NCBI GenBank assembly: GCA_018671175.1
Contig: JABHIE010000026.1
Location: forward strand, 53,354 to 117,353
Length of the DNA stretch: 64,000 nucleotides
From: Planctomycetota bacterium
GTDB taxonomy: Bacteria > Planctomycetota > UBA1135
Direction of reading: 5' to 3'
Numbering within the stretch: position 1 is the stretch's first letter; every line of letters starts with the position of its first letter. The position numbers and the translations under genes were made by a program. Of the stretch, positions 40,503 through 48,883 are shown piece after piece. The notes under the pieces are model-generated. The model was not told the origin of the DNA and made no database searches. It worked only from the letters and a program-made list of their open reading frames with translations.

Positions 40503-41342
40503 CCGTCGAGTCAACGATTTCGTCGCCCCGTGAGTCATCTGCCAAGTCTCGTGACTTTGGGTAATTTGGCCTGTGGAGTGGGTGCCATCTTGCTTTCCAT
40601 TCAAGCCGCTATGGGCGAGGGCGACCCAATTAAGTTGTATCACGCAGCCTGGTGGCTGTTTTTGGCCTCGGTGCTTGACGGCCTTGACGGCAAAGTCGCC
40701 CGGATGACCAATTCCATGTCATCTCTTGGTGCTCAACTTGATAGCTTTGCTGACGCCATCACTTTTGGTGTGGCGCCAACGGTCATGCTTTCTACGCTTG
40801 TATTCTTGGTCGCGCCAGATCTTGGTATCCAATTACACCCTCGATTGTTAATGGTCGCTCCGATCATTTATTCATGTTGTGCCATTTTGCGTTTAGCGCG
40901 CTACAACATTGAGCATGAATCCGAAGATTTGAGTCAAGATAATCCAGGCTTTTCGGGTCTGCCGTCACCGGGGGCGGGTGGTTTGCCAATTACAATGGTT
41001 CTGTTGTATTTTGGATTACAAGACACGGCATTGTTTGTCGTGAGCGATACCCTGCTCCACACAATCCAGTTGGCCTTGGTTTGGTCAGCGCCATATGTGA
41101 CAATTGTTCTTGGTATTTTGATGGTGTCGCGTGTCCCATACCCGCACTTTTTCTCTTGGGTGACTCGCCACCGTTCTCCAGTAAGGGCTTTAGCAGAAGT
41201 CGTCGTTTTGGCTGGCCTTCTTATGGTCGAGCCCGAAATTGCACTTTTTCTCTCCATCGTGCTTTACATTTTTATTCCACCTCTTTTGCATGCACCTTTC
41301 CTTTTCCGTGCAAATTCAGAAGAAGCAGCCCACGAATCTTAG
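40500..41342 (+). CDS. pssA: CDP-diacylglycerol-serine O-phosphatidyltransferase
   Basis: 280 residues, integral membrane, with about six to eight hydrophobic helices. The CDP-alcohol phosphotransferase motif DG...KVAR.......G...DS..D is seen in DGLDGKVARMT and GAQLDSFAD, around residues 60-85. Together with the N-terminal SLVTLGNLACGVGAI this is the PssA branch that makes phosphatidylserine, the precursor of phosphatidylethanolamine. It heads a run of five closely spaced biosynthetic genes ending in aroDEK. Confidence 0.9.
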   Translation: MPSSQRFRRPVSHLPSLVTLGNLACGVGAILLSIQAAMGEGDPIKLYHAAWWLFLASVLDGLDGKVARMTNSMSSLGAQLDSFADAITFGVAPTVMLSTLVFLVAPDLGIQLHPRLLMVAPIIYSCCAILRLARYNIEHESEDLSQDNPGFSGLPSPGAGGLPITMVLLYFGLQDTALFVVSDTLLHTIQLALVWSAPYVTIVLGILMVSRVPYPHFFSWVTRHRSPVRALAEVVVLAGLLMVEPEIALFLSIVLYIFIPPLLHAPFLFRANSEEAAHES

Positions 41343-41351
41343 CCACTCATT

Positions 41352-41801
41352 ATGCGCGACTTGTTCTTAGGCTTGGGGTCAAATCTCGGAGATCGTGCCG
41401 CTTACATTTCCTTGGCGTGGCAAGGTTTTTCAGCGATTCCTGGTGTTCAGGCCATTGCCTTAAGTACTGTCCTTGATACCGCTCCCGTGGGCGGCCCCGT
41501 TGGGCAACCTCGTTTCCTAAACGCCGTGGCTCATTTCCAAACGAGCCTTTCAGCTGCGACCCTTTTGGCGCATGCGCTACGCATTGAGGCCGACCACGGC
41601 CGAGAGCGCGCCGTGCTCCAGGGCCCGCGCACGATTGACATTGATATTTTGATTCTTGGCGATGAGACGCACGACCTCCCTCATTTGGTCATCCCGCATC
41701 CACGCATGCACCTTCGCGATTTCGTGATGAAACCTCTTGCTGAAATTGCTCCCTCGGTGGCCGCGCGATTTCTAGCTCAGACCTGCACTGCATTCTCATG
41801 A
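41352..41801 (+). CDS. folK: 2-amino-4-hydroxy-6-hydroxymethyldihydropteridine diphosphokinase
   Basis: 149-residue cytosolic kinase that transfers pyrophosphate from ATP to the pterin in folate synthesis. The LGLGSNLGDRAAYI start and the RTIDIDILILGD signature are clear, followed by VIPHPRMHLRDFVMKPLAEIAP. It lies 9 nt after pssA, and its stop overlaps the panC start (ATGA). Confidence 0.95.
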   Translation: MRDLFLGLGSNLGDRAAYISLAWQGFSAIPGVQAIALSTVLDTAPVGGPVGQPRFLNAVAHFQTSLSAATLLAHALRIEADHGRERAVLQGPRTIDIDILILGDETHDLPHLVIPHPRMHLRDFVMKPLAEIAPSVAARFLAQTCTAFS

Positions 41802-42658
41802 TTCGATTTCATAACTTAAGTGAGTTGCAGCAATGGACGGCCTCTCTGCCAAGCAATCGCGCGGTTGGCTTCGTCCCGACGATGGGCGCATTGCATGAGG
41901 GGCACGCCTCTTTGGTGGCGAGAGCCGTTAAAGAAAATGATGAAGTTTTAGCATCAATTTTTGTTAATCCCACTCAATTCCAAGAGCTGGTTGATCTCGA
42001 TCGATACCCTCGCACTCTTGAGCAAGACTGCGAGGTCCTCGAGCGGCTTGGCGCTACAGCCGTTTATCTTCCAACCGAAAACGACATGTATCCGCGTGGC
42101 TTCCAGACGCGCATTGAGCCCGGCGAAGGCGCCGAGTGGTTCGAGGGCGAAAAGCGCCCAGGGCATTTCACGGGCATGCTCACAGTGGTTTTAAAGTTGT
42201 TTCAACAAACACGAGCACGCCGTTCCTATTTTGGTGAGAAAGACGCTCAGCAGCTTTTTCTCGTCCGCCGCATGGTCGAAGACCTTGATTTAAATGTCGA
42301 AGTTTTGTCATGCGCCACAATTCGTGAGCCTGATGGCTTAGCCATGTCGAGTCGTAATGCTCGCCTATCTGAGACCGAGCGATTTGAGTCAGCTTCCCTC
42401 TGGCGCGCACTTTCAGCGGCGAAATCAGCCTTTGATAGGGGTGAAAGAAGGGCTTCTGTCTTAGAGCAAGCCATGCATGATGTCCTCAAAGCGACAGCCG
42501 TTGAGGTCGAATACGCCTCAGTTATTGACGACCTGACTTTTCGTCCGCCTGAGCCGACCCTTGATGAGCATGAGCATGAGCAATGCCTCAGGGCTATTTT
42601 GGCCGTGCGATTAGGTGCAGCTCGCTTAATCGATAACTTGCTCCTTGGCCATGCTTAG
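41798..42658 (+). CDS. panC: Pantothenate synthetase
   Basis: 286 residues; joins pantoate and beta-alanine with ATP to give pantothenate for coenzyme A. The HIGH-like motif is in FVPTMGALHEGHASLV, with SIFVNPTQF, the ATP-binding YFGEKDAQQL and the KMSKS-like AMSSRNARLSE. Length is typical. It overlaps folK by 4 nt and ispE by 8 nt. Confidence 0.97.
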   Translation: MIRFHNLSELQQWTASLPSNRAVGFVPTMGALHEGHASLVARAVKENDEVLASIFVNPTQFQELVDLDRYPRTLEQDCEVLERLGATAVYLPTENDMYPRGFQTRIEPGEGAEWFEGEKRPGHFTGMLTVVLKLFQQTRARRSYFGEKDAQQLFLVRRMVEDLDLNVEVLSCATIREPDGLAMSSRNARLSETERFESASLWRALSAAKSAFDRGERRASVLEQAMHDVLKATAVEVEYASVIDDLTFRPPEPTLDEHEHEQCLRAILAVRLGAARLIDNLLLGHA

Positions 42659-43532
42659 CCGACTCGCTCCGGCAAAAATTAATTGGTCTCTCGAAATCAT
42701 CGGGAAGCGTGCTGATGGTTTTCATGAGCTAAAAAGTTGGTTCGTCCCAATTGGCCTTTGCGACAATTTATCTGCTTCCGAGGCCATTCAGCAGCAGGCC
42801 TCACTCCGTGTTTGCGGGCCACAATCAGAAGGTGTGCCAACTCACGAAGGCAACCTCATCTGCCGAGCTGAGCTGCTTTGGCGACAGGCTGGGGGGCAGG
42901 CGCCTTTGCTTGATTGGGTGCTCACCAAGTTAATTCCTCATGGTGCTGGCCTCGGAGGTGGGTCAAGTGATGCGGCCGCTGCCTTGTTGCTCTTGCAAGA
43001 GTTCGCCACGCGGGCGCTTTCTCAAACATCTCTCACACAAGTGGCCGCTCAGCTCGGCAGTGATGTCCCCTTTTTCCTCAACCCAACGGCTGCCGAGTTG
43101 CGTGGGGGGCGCGGTGAGCAAGTCCTGAGCCGGGCCAAGATTCCACAGCCAGGTGCTTTCTTGGTGTTGGCTGCACCAGGGTTTGGCTGCCCCACACCAC
43201 TTGTATATCAGGCGGTTGGCGCGCCTCTCATTGGCCACAATTCACTGCAAGGCTCAACTCATTCTCACTCGCAAGAGCCATCAGGTTTTCGCTGCCCATC
43301 CGAGCCACAGCCCAATGCGCTTGAGGCAGCCGCCCACTCCGCTTTCCCTGCGCTAGCTGACTTTGCTTCGGCGATTCAGCGACATGCTCTTTTCCATTTA
43401 AGCGGGAGCGGCTCATGCTATTTCTCGGTTTGCCTTAACTTTGAGTCTGCTCAAAAGCTTGCTTCCAAAGTTCGATCCATTTCTCATTATTGCCAGATTA
43501 GCTCAATGGGCCCGTCGCACTCTTGTCCATGA
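42651..43532 (+). CDS. ispE: 4-diphosphocytidyl-2-C-methyl-D-erythritol kinase
   Basis: 293 residues from ATG 42651 (8-nt overlap with panC; a TTG at 42645 is the alternative). This GHMP kinase phosphorylates CDP-methylerythritol in the MEP isoprenoid pathway. The substrate motif PAKINWSLEIIGKRADGFHEL and the ATP loop PHGAGLGGGSSDAAAAL are clear. The stop overlaps the aro fusion start by ATGA. Confidence 0.94.
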   Translation: MLSRLAPAKINWSLEIIGKRADGFHELKSWFVPIGLCDNLSASEAIQQQASLRVCGPQSEGVPTHEGNLICRAELLWRQAGGQAPLLDWVLTKLIPHGAGLGGGSSDAAAALLLLQEFATRALSQTSLTQVAAQLGSDVPFFLNPTAAELRGGRGEQVLSRAKIPQPGAFLVLAAPGFGCPTPLVYQAVGAPLIGHNSLQGSTHSHSQEPSGFRCPSEPQPNALEAAAHSAFPALADFASAIQRHALFHLSGSGSCYFSVCLNFESAQKLASKVRSISHYCQISSMGPSHSCP

Positions 43533-45526
43533 CAGCACCCACGAACCACTTGGTTTTGTCGCTGTTTGGTGACCAAGCGGATGTCTTGCGGCGCAGGGCT
43601 CAACTTCACGGAGGTCTAACCGAGCTGCGACTTGATTTAAGCCCCGTTGAGCTTCCTCTTGGCAAGATTTTTGATGGCTTGCCCTGGCTGGCGACTTGCT
43701 CTCCTGTAGCTCAAGGTGGCGACTTCCGCGGAACTTTCGTTGAACACCAGGCCCGACTCACAATAGCTGCAAAGAATGGTGCGGATTGGCTTGATTTCCC
43801 GCTTAGCTTTCCGCTGCCGACCCATCCTGAGTTGTCTTCATGCGCATGGGTTCATTCCTATCATGCCCAGAGGGGCGAGGTTGACCTGATTGGCATCCTT
43901 GAGCGGCTTCGTGCACGGATGCGTTCCGGCGATGTTGGCAAGCTCGTCCTTCAGGCCGATTCTTTTGAAGACTCTCTGGAAGCTGTGCGTTTACAAAAGC
44001 TTGCAGGCCCTGATTTTGTTGTGTTTGCTCAGGGTTCTTCGGGCACACCTTCGCGCCTCTGGTCTCTCGCACTCGGCGCTCCCTGGGCCTACGCCTCATG
44101 GCCAGGTTGCGAAACAGCAGTTGGCCAGTTTGACTTGTTTTCCATTCCAAGCACCCGCGAGCCACTCAAGGTTTATGCAGGCGTCATTGGCCGCCCTGTG
44201 GCTCATTCCCTGAGCCCTCTTTTATGGCAGCGTGCTTTCGCTCAAGCTGCTGAGCCGAGTTTCTTGCCTTACGCGCTTATCAAGCCCACGACGACTTTGA
44301 CTCAAGCCCTGCGAGGGCTTCCGCAGGATACATCGCCAGCAGTTTTCTCTGTTACAACACCCTTCAAGGAAGAGGCCTTTTCCTTTGCCCAATCTGTTTC
44401 TCCGCAAGCCCAAGCCGCTGCTTCCGCTAACTTATTGCTTCGTCATCAGGGGCAATGGTGGGCTCACAACACAGACGGCATGGGCGCACTCACGGCCCTC
44501 GGTCTCTCAGGTCCGAGCCGCTTGCTCCTTCTCGGTAGTGGGGCTTCGGCTCGTGCAATCGCAGCAGCCGCGCTTCAAAATCAGTGGTCGGTTACTTTTG
44601 CGACACGCTCAGACTTTGTGCCACCGTCTGGTTGTTTGCGTATCCCGCTTGCTGATCTGCAGACATCTTCTTTTCCATACGGTGCCATCATTCAGGCAAC
44701 ACCAGTCGGCTCGCTTGAGTCTCCCGGCAATTTGCTCGAGGGTATTGCTGTCCCAGAGCGCGTGATCGCGCTTGACTTGGTTTACAACCCCGTCGAAACG
44801 GAATTCTTGTCGCACATCCGTGCTTGTGGGGCTCGTGCCGTTTTGGGCACGGTCATGCTGCAACAGCAAGCCGTAGCCGCCATGAGCGCGGTTCACGAAA
44901 GGCTTGCTCTGCCCGACGCGACTTCTTTTGCAAAATCAAATGCGGCAAGTGTTTTGCTTTCCGTGCGCGACCCGCAAAAAGGCCACCAAGGTGATGCACG
45001 GCCAGCGCTTGTTTTAATCGGCATGCGCGGTGTCGGGAAGACCACGCTAGGGCAGGCCCTTGCCACGATTCTCGAGCGACCTTTTATCGACTTAGATGAT
45101 GCCATCTGGAGCAAACACCAATTCCAACAAAGTGCGCTCGGTCGACAGTCCATCTCAGATTGGGTTAGCGCAGATTTACCTTCCTTTCGCCAAGCTGAAG
45201 CACAACTTTTCATTGAGCTTGCATCCACGCCAAACCTCGTTTTGGCCACGGGCGGGGGTCTAGTCGAATCTGAGACCGCAGTTGCCGAGCTTCTTGCTCA
45301 GCCACAAGTCGTTTGGCTAGATGCACCACCTGAAATCAGCAGTCACCGCGCATTAGCGAGTCATCGCCCGCCATTGACTGACAAGTTTCACCATGAAGAG
45401 TGGCAAGTGATTGATGCGCGGCGTCGTCCTGCTTGGCATCGCACGCAAAGGCGCCGTGTTCCCGTTGCGGGTGCATTTGAAGAATCTCTTGCTCTCTTGC
45501 ATGAAGCCGCCCGTTCCTTTTCCTAA
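43529..45526 (+). CDS. Trifunctional shikimate enzyme: 3-dehydroquinate dehydratase / shikimate dehydrogenase / shikimate kinase fusion
   Basis: 665 residues from ATG 43529 (a TTG at 43523 is possible). Residues 1-210 are a type I dehydroquinase (AroD): ELRLD, His112 in HSYH, Schiff-base Lys138 in GDVGKLVL, Arg176 and Gln200. The Arg and Glu of the FRSAKEGG motif are Ser58 and Gln62 here. Residues about 215-480 are shikimate dehydrogenase (AroE): HSLSP, Lys280 in VTTPFKE, Asp316 in NTDG, NADP loop GSGASARA and a ML.QQ.A end. Residues about 490-665 are shikimate kinase (AroK): P-loop GMRGVGKTT, FRQAEA, GGG and RPPL. The protein should carry out three consecutive steps from dehydroquinate to shikimate-3-phosphate. 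It is the last of the pssA-folK-panC-ispE run. Confidence 0.92.
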   Translation: MTAPTNHLVLSLFGDQADVLRRRAQLHGGLTELRLDLSPVELPLGKIFDGLPWLATCSPVAQGGDFRGTFVEHQARLTIAAKNGADWLDFPLSFPLPTHPELSSCAWVHSYHAQRGEVDLIGILERLRARMRSGDVGKLVLQADSFEDSLEAVRLQKLAGPDFVVFAQGSSGTPSRLWSLALGAPWAYASWPGCETAVGQFDLFSIPSTREPLKVYAGVIGRPVAHSLSPLLWQRAFAQAAEPSFLPYALIKPTTTLTQALRGLPQDTSPAVFSVTTPFKEEAFSFAQSVSPQAQAAASANLLLRHQGQWWAHNTDGMGALTALGLSGPSRLLLLGSGASARAIAAAALQNQWSVTFATRSDFVPPSGCLRIPLADLQTSSFPYGAIIQATPVGSLESPGNLLEGIAVPERVIALDLVYNPVETEFLSHIRACGARAVLGTVMLQQQAVAAMSAVHERLALPDATSFAKSNAASVLLSVRDPQKGHQGDARPALVLIGMRGVGKTTLGQALATILERPFIDLDDAIWSKHQFQQSALGRQSISDWVSADLPSFRQAEAQLFIELASTPNLVLATGGGLVESETAVAELLAQPQVVWLDAPPEISSHRALASHRPPLTDKFHHEEWQVIDARRRPAWHRTQRRRVPVAGAFEESLALLHEAARSFS

Positions 45527-45538
45527 ACTACGCGGGTG
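45524..45538 (+). promoter_or_regulatory. Possible -10 box at the start of the secreted repeat protein gene
   Basis: TAAACT at 45524-45529 equals the rrn P2 -10 and lies 6 nt before the GTG start; it overlaps the aroDEK stop codon. The hexamer 16 nt upstream, TGAAGC, is a weak -35. Confidence 0.27.
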
Positions 45539-47626
45539 CTGATTTCCGTCTTCCTCGCTTGCGTGTTGCTGCTCGGCCACTCGCAAGAAACAGATCGCCC
45601 TACTTTGCCGCCATCTTTGGCCACAGACGCTAATGCCGTCGCCATGTATGAGCGTTGCTTTGCTGATGATCTCGCCATCCGCACGGCTTCCGCAAATGAG
45701 CTTCTGGCCGTTCTAGCCAGTGTGACCAACGACGACGCGCGCCTCAATTTTTTGATTATGCTGGCGGGTTATAATTGCCTTGAAGTGCCGCTAGGGGCCT
45801 CCTTTCGCCAATTATCGCTTCATTACCCACGAGCCGAAGAAGATGTCCGCAGCTTGGTGCAAACCTCTGTCGCCATGGCCGATGACGCAAAATTTAGAGG
45901 CATCATCTTGGCCGCGGGTCACTTAGAGTTGTCAGACGCCGCTACCGTTGAAGCCTTGGGCAATTTGCTCATGAACCCGCGCGTGTCAGCCGCTGTACGA
46001 GAGTCTTTGCAGTTATTGACACGCCGCGAATTTGCGCACAAGCAAGAGTTCCTCGCCTGGTGGAAGACCCATCAATACGCAAAGCGAAACGCCTGGATTC
46101 TTGAGGCCGCCGACGCCGCTTTGCTGCGCGAATTTAGCCTTTGGGTGGCGCGACTCGAAGGCCACTCCCTTCCTGATGCACTGGCTGCAATAGCAGAGCC
46201 CCGCACGGCCATCCGCCGCCTTGGTTATCTTGCGATGCGTGACCGCACGCCTCCTGACTCGCCTGAAGCCACGGCATCCGTCGTCGAGGCTCTTGAACAG
46301 GCTTTCCAAAAAGAGCAGGCGGCAGATCTCCGGCTTGAGTTGCTTCTGCTGATTCCTCGGTTCTTGAGTGGTCAAGGTGCGATCGCTCTGCTCGGTCAAG
46401 CCATGGATTCCTCTGATTCCAGCGAGCAAGAGCAGGCTGTCCAAGCTCTCCACTTTGTTAGCGAAAAGGCTCAAGTGCGCAAACTGCTCTGGAAGCACTT
46501 GCAGCAAATTTACGGGCGGGCGGGCTATCAAAATGAGCAGCCAAATTACCGTCGATTGCTCTTTGGAGCTCTCGAAGGGATTGGCCCTGAATCCAACCCT
46601 GACCTTGAGTCATCGACCGCGCAAGATTTCATTGAGCCTATTTTGGCGACGGCCCTTGACCACGAACAAGATGCGGAAGTCCGTAAAAAGGTCTACGCCA
46701 TCGCAGGGATGTTCGGAGGCCTCGCCTTTCGCGAAAGGCTGCTCCTTGACCTTCTTCCAGAAGAACATACCGAAGCCGATCGCCTTGCCGCCCTTGATGC
46801 CTTGGTGCGAATTGCCCTAGATGCCGAGCAGCCCGATAGCCTAGTGCCACAACTTTCGTCCATGCTTTCTGACCCTCAAGAGGGCATCCGATACCGAGCA
46901 TTAAAGGCCGTGCGCCGGCTCGATTCTTCGGCTTGTGTCGCACTCATACCGCCTAGGTTGGGTTTCGAAGAGAGCACCTCATGCCGCAATGAGATGCTTG
47001 TAATTCTTGCCTCCGCTGAGGCCGTTGGCGCGCTTGAAGCTCTGTTGAGTTTTCACCCTACCATTGACGAGCACGAAAGTTGGGGGGGCGCGCTTTTGCA
47101 ACAAATCGGTACTGATTTTGCAGGGCTTGAGTTGGCCGTGAAGTCTCTGCATTTGAGCAGCGATTGGGGCATGGCTTACCAGTTGCTCGAGAAACCGGCA
47201 CAGGCTGACTGGTCAAAAGAGCAGGCGCTTGAGCTTAAGCGCCTGCAAGCACGCACTATGGCGCAATGGCTAATCCACCAAGGGAATCCCAAAGAGCGCG
47301 AAGAGCGCATCCCAGAGAGCTTAGATCGCCTTCAAGAGTGCTTGGATGCCGAGCCGACAGAGGCAGAGTGGCCGATGTTGATGGGGCGTCTTCATGGCCT
47401 GAGTCATGCTTTCGATGAGGCTTTCGCTTCATTCCAGGTCGCGCTTGCCCTGGGCCTGCCTGATGCCGATCGCTGGCCCGTCGCCATCTATGCCCTCGAT
47501 GCAGCATTGGCGGCTACTAACCGTCAGGGTGGGCTAACTCTCTGCACAACTCTCGGCGAACCACCCAAGGCTTTCGCTGCCGCGTTTGAATCTTTGCAGA
47601 CTTCTCTAGAATCTCTTGACCCTTAG
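45536..47626 (+). CDS. Exported HEAT/TPR-like repeat protein of unknown function
   Basis: 696 residues from GTG 45536. A signal peptide (residues 1-16) is followed by helical repeats of HEAT type (AAVRESLQLLTRREFAHK, AEVRKKVYAIAGMFGG, GIRYRALKAVRRLDS), and a TPR-like C-terminus (ESLDRLQECLDAEPTEAEW, FDEAFASFQVALALG). Such proteins are common in Planctomycetota as periplasmic scaffolds; no catalytic site is visible. It starts 9 nt after aroDEK, but a possible own promoter exists. The tRNA promoter -35 box overlaps its last codons. Confidence 0.7.
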   Translation: MLISVFLACVLLLGHSQETDRPTLPPSLATDANAVAMYERCFADDLAIRTASANELLAVLASVTNDDARLNFLIMLAGYNCLEVPLGASFRQLSLHYPRAEEDVRSLVQTSVAMADDAKFRGIILAAGHLELSDAATVEALGNLLMNPRVSAAVRESLQLLTRREFAHKQEFLAWWKTHQYAKRNAWILEAADAALLREFSLWVARLEGHSLPDALAAIAEPRTAIRRLGYLAMRDRTPPDSPEATASVVEALEQAFQKEQAADLRLELLLLIPRFLSGQGAIALLGQAMDSSDSSEQEQAVQALHFVSEKAQVRKLLWKHLQQIYGRAGYQNEQPNYRRLLFGALEGIGPESNPDLESSTAQDFIEPILATALDHEQDAEVRKKVYAIAGMFGGLAFRERLLLDLLPEEHTEADRLAALDALVRIALDAEQPDSLVPQLSSMLSDPQEGIRYRALKAVRRLDSSACVALIPPRLGFEESTSCRNEMLVILASAEAVGALEALLSFHPTIDEHESWGGALLQQIGTDFAGLELAVKSLHLSSDWGMAYQLLEKPAQADWSKEQALELKRLQARTMAQWLIHQGNPKEREERIPESLDRLQECLDAEPTEAEWPMLMGRLHGLSHAFDEAFASFQVALALGLPDADRWPVAIYALDAALAATNRQGGLTLCTTLGEPPKAFAAAFESLQTSLESLDP

Positions 47627-47643
47627 CAGAGGGGCGTTAGAAT
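47616..47643 (+). promoter_or_regulatory. Promoter of the initiator tRNA gene
   Basis: TTGACC (47616-47621), 16-nt spacer, TAGAAT (47638-47643). Both boxes and the spacing are identical to rrn P1 at 63114. The -35 lies over the last codons of the upstream gene. The predicted start is a few bases before the tRNA 5' end at 47656. Confidence 0.8.
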
Positions 47644-47655
47644 CTTCCTCCGCAT

Positions 47656-47731
47656 CGCGGGGTGGAGCAGCAGGCAGCTCGTCGGGCTCATAACCCGGAG
47701 GTCATAGGTTCGAATCCTATCCCCGCTACCA
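47656..47731 (+). tRNA. Initiator tRNA-fMet (CAT anticodon), CCA encoded
   Basis: 76 nt cloverleaf. Anticodon loop CTCATAA; the anticodon stem carries three consecutive G-C pairs (GGG/CCC) next to the loop, a mark of initiator tRNA. The first base C faces T at position 72, the unpaired 1:72 that prevents elongator use. T-arm GGTTCGAATCC and discriminator A followed by the encoded CCA. Confidence 0.96.
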
Positions 47732-47735
47732 ACTC

Positions 47736-47774
47736 AATAAGCCAATCACGCTTCGGCGCGATTGGCTTATTTTA
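47736..47774 (+). terminator. Rho-independent terminator after tRNA-fMet
   Basis: A 16-bp stem (47736-47751 with 47756-47771) containing a single A-C mismatch, closed by a C(TTCG)G tetraloop, then TTTTA. It ends the tRNA transcript 5 nt after the CCA. The long near-perfect stem may also act on transcripts coming from the minus strand. Confidence 0.9.
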
Positions 47775-47833
47775 TGGCTTACGGAATGCTGCGTATCCGC
47801 ATGCGCGCACGCAAGCGAGTTATTGGCGCATCG

Positions 47834-48274
47834 TCACGGGCGACGCAGAGCGGCGAGTGTCGCGCAGAAGAGCAGCACATTGCTAGCAATCTTTTGCCAA
47901 GCCACAACCACGCCCGTGCCACAGCCGCAATCAAAAGCTACCGCAAACCAAGATTGCCCTAAATCAGAAGCGATACCGAGCGACCGCCAAAGCACCGCCG
48001 CCGTGAATGCAAAGAGCAGCGCGCTTAATACAAGCCCAGCACCACGCCGCAGGGGGCCAAGCAGTAGCGCAAACCCACCCAGGAGCTCAAGCCAAGGCAG
48101 CGCGATTCCAGCCCCGTTGAGTAGCCAAAAGGGCTCTGCGGGCAAGATGCCATAGCCATGGACCGCCTTCAGGAAGTCAGTCGGGTCAATAATCTTTGCA
48201 ATGGCGTATCCGATATAAACCAAGCCCGCAATTCGTGTCAACCAGGGCATCAGCGGCAGGAGCAAGGTCTTCAT
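47834..48274 (-). CDS. MauE/DoxX-like membrane protein
   Basis: 146 residues with four predicted transmembrane helices and a cysteine pair in FDCGCGTG (about residues 114-121). This matches MauE/DoxX-type redox membrane proteins, in which cysteines may pass electrons or support disulfide work. The start overlaps the rhodanese gene by ATGA, so the pair forms one unit. Substrate unknown. Confidence 0.72.
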   Translation of the reverse strand: MKTLLLPLMPWLTRIAGLVYIGYAIAKIIDPTDFLKAVHGYGILPAEPFWLLNGAGIALPWLELLGGFALLLGPLRRGAGLVLSALLFAFTAAVLWRSLGIASDLGQSWFAVAFDCGCGTGVVVAWQKIASNVLLFCATLAALRRP

Positions 48275-48783
48275 CTTTGCCCTCCATTTTCTAGCGAGGT
48301 CTCAAGCGTGGCGGCTTGCCAGGCATCTAAGCCACCCTCGTAGACATGGAGCACTTCAGGCATCAGGCCATATTCGTAAACCAAGTCATGCGCAAGGAAG
48401 AGGCTGTCTTCACAGTCTCCGCCGTTGCAGTAGACAATTACCATGGCCGCCCGTTGCAAGGCCGGCAAAATAGCGGGGATGTAGTCTTGTTGGTGATAGT
48501 GATCAACAAGAATCGCACCCGGGATGTGCCCTAGCGCGAAAGAATCAGGCCCGCGCGCGTCGAGTAGCAGGATACCCCCCTCATCTTGGCTTAAGAATTC
48601 GAGCCACTCAGCAAGCTCTTCAGTATCGATGACCGTAAAACCGTGCTCCGGCGCCGCTTGCTGGAAGTAATTGCGCGAGAGCTCAACACCTGACGGGTGA
48701 ATCGCATTTGCAATCATTGAAAACGCGAAGCCCACGATGAGGAATACCGTGGCTTGCCCAAGAAGAGAGGGGGGTCGTTTCAT
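48271..48783 (-). CDS. Membrane-anchored rhodanese-domain protein
   Basis: 170 residues: an N-terminal transmembrane helix (about 8-28) that places the domain outside the cytosol, then a rhodanese fold with the sulfur-accepting Cys119 in YCNGGDCEDS and the LLLDARGPDSFALGHIPGA segment. A second cysteine sits five residues later. It should carry persulfide or oxidised thiol in the periplasm and work with the MauE-like protein encoded next. Confidence 0.82.
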   Translation of the reverse strand: MKRPPSLLGQATVFLIVGFAFSMIANAIHPSGVELSRNYFQQAAPEHGFTVIDTEELAEWLEFLSQDEGGILLLDARGPDSFALGHIPGAILVDHYHQQDYIPAILPALQRAAMVIVYCNGGDCEDSLFLAHDLVYEYGLMPEVLHVYEGGLDAWQAATLETSLENGGQR

Positions 48784-48814
48784 CCAGCTTCCAGTTTAGT
48801 GCAATTGCTCGGGG

Positions 48815-48850
48815 TAAAAAAAGACACCCCGCCTCGAAAGGCGGGGTGTC
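48815..48850 (-). terminator. Strong rho-independent terminator of the secreted-protein gene
   Basis: An 11-bp perfect GC-rich stem (48823-48833 with 48840-48850), loop TCGAAA, and on the minus strand a run of seven T after the stem (A-run 48816-48822). It lies 34 nt after the stop of the minus-strand gene ending at 48884. Confidence 0.93.
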
Positions 48851-48883
48851 AGCGGAGACTCGGATGAGTCGCCTAGTCTAAAC

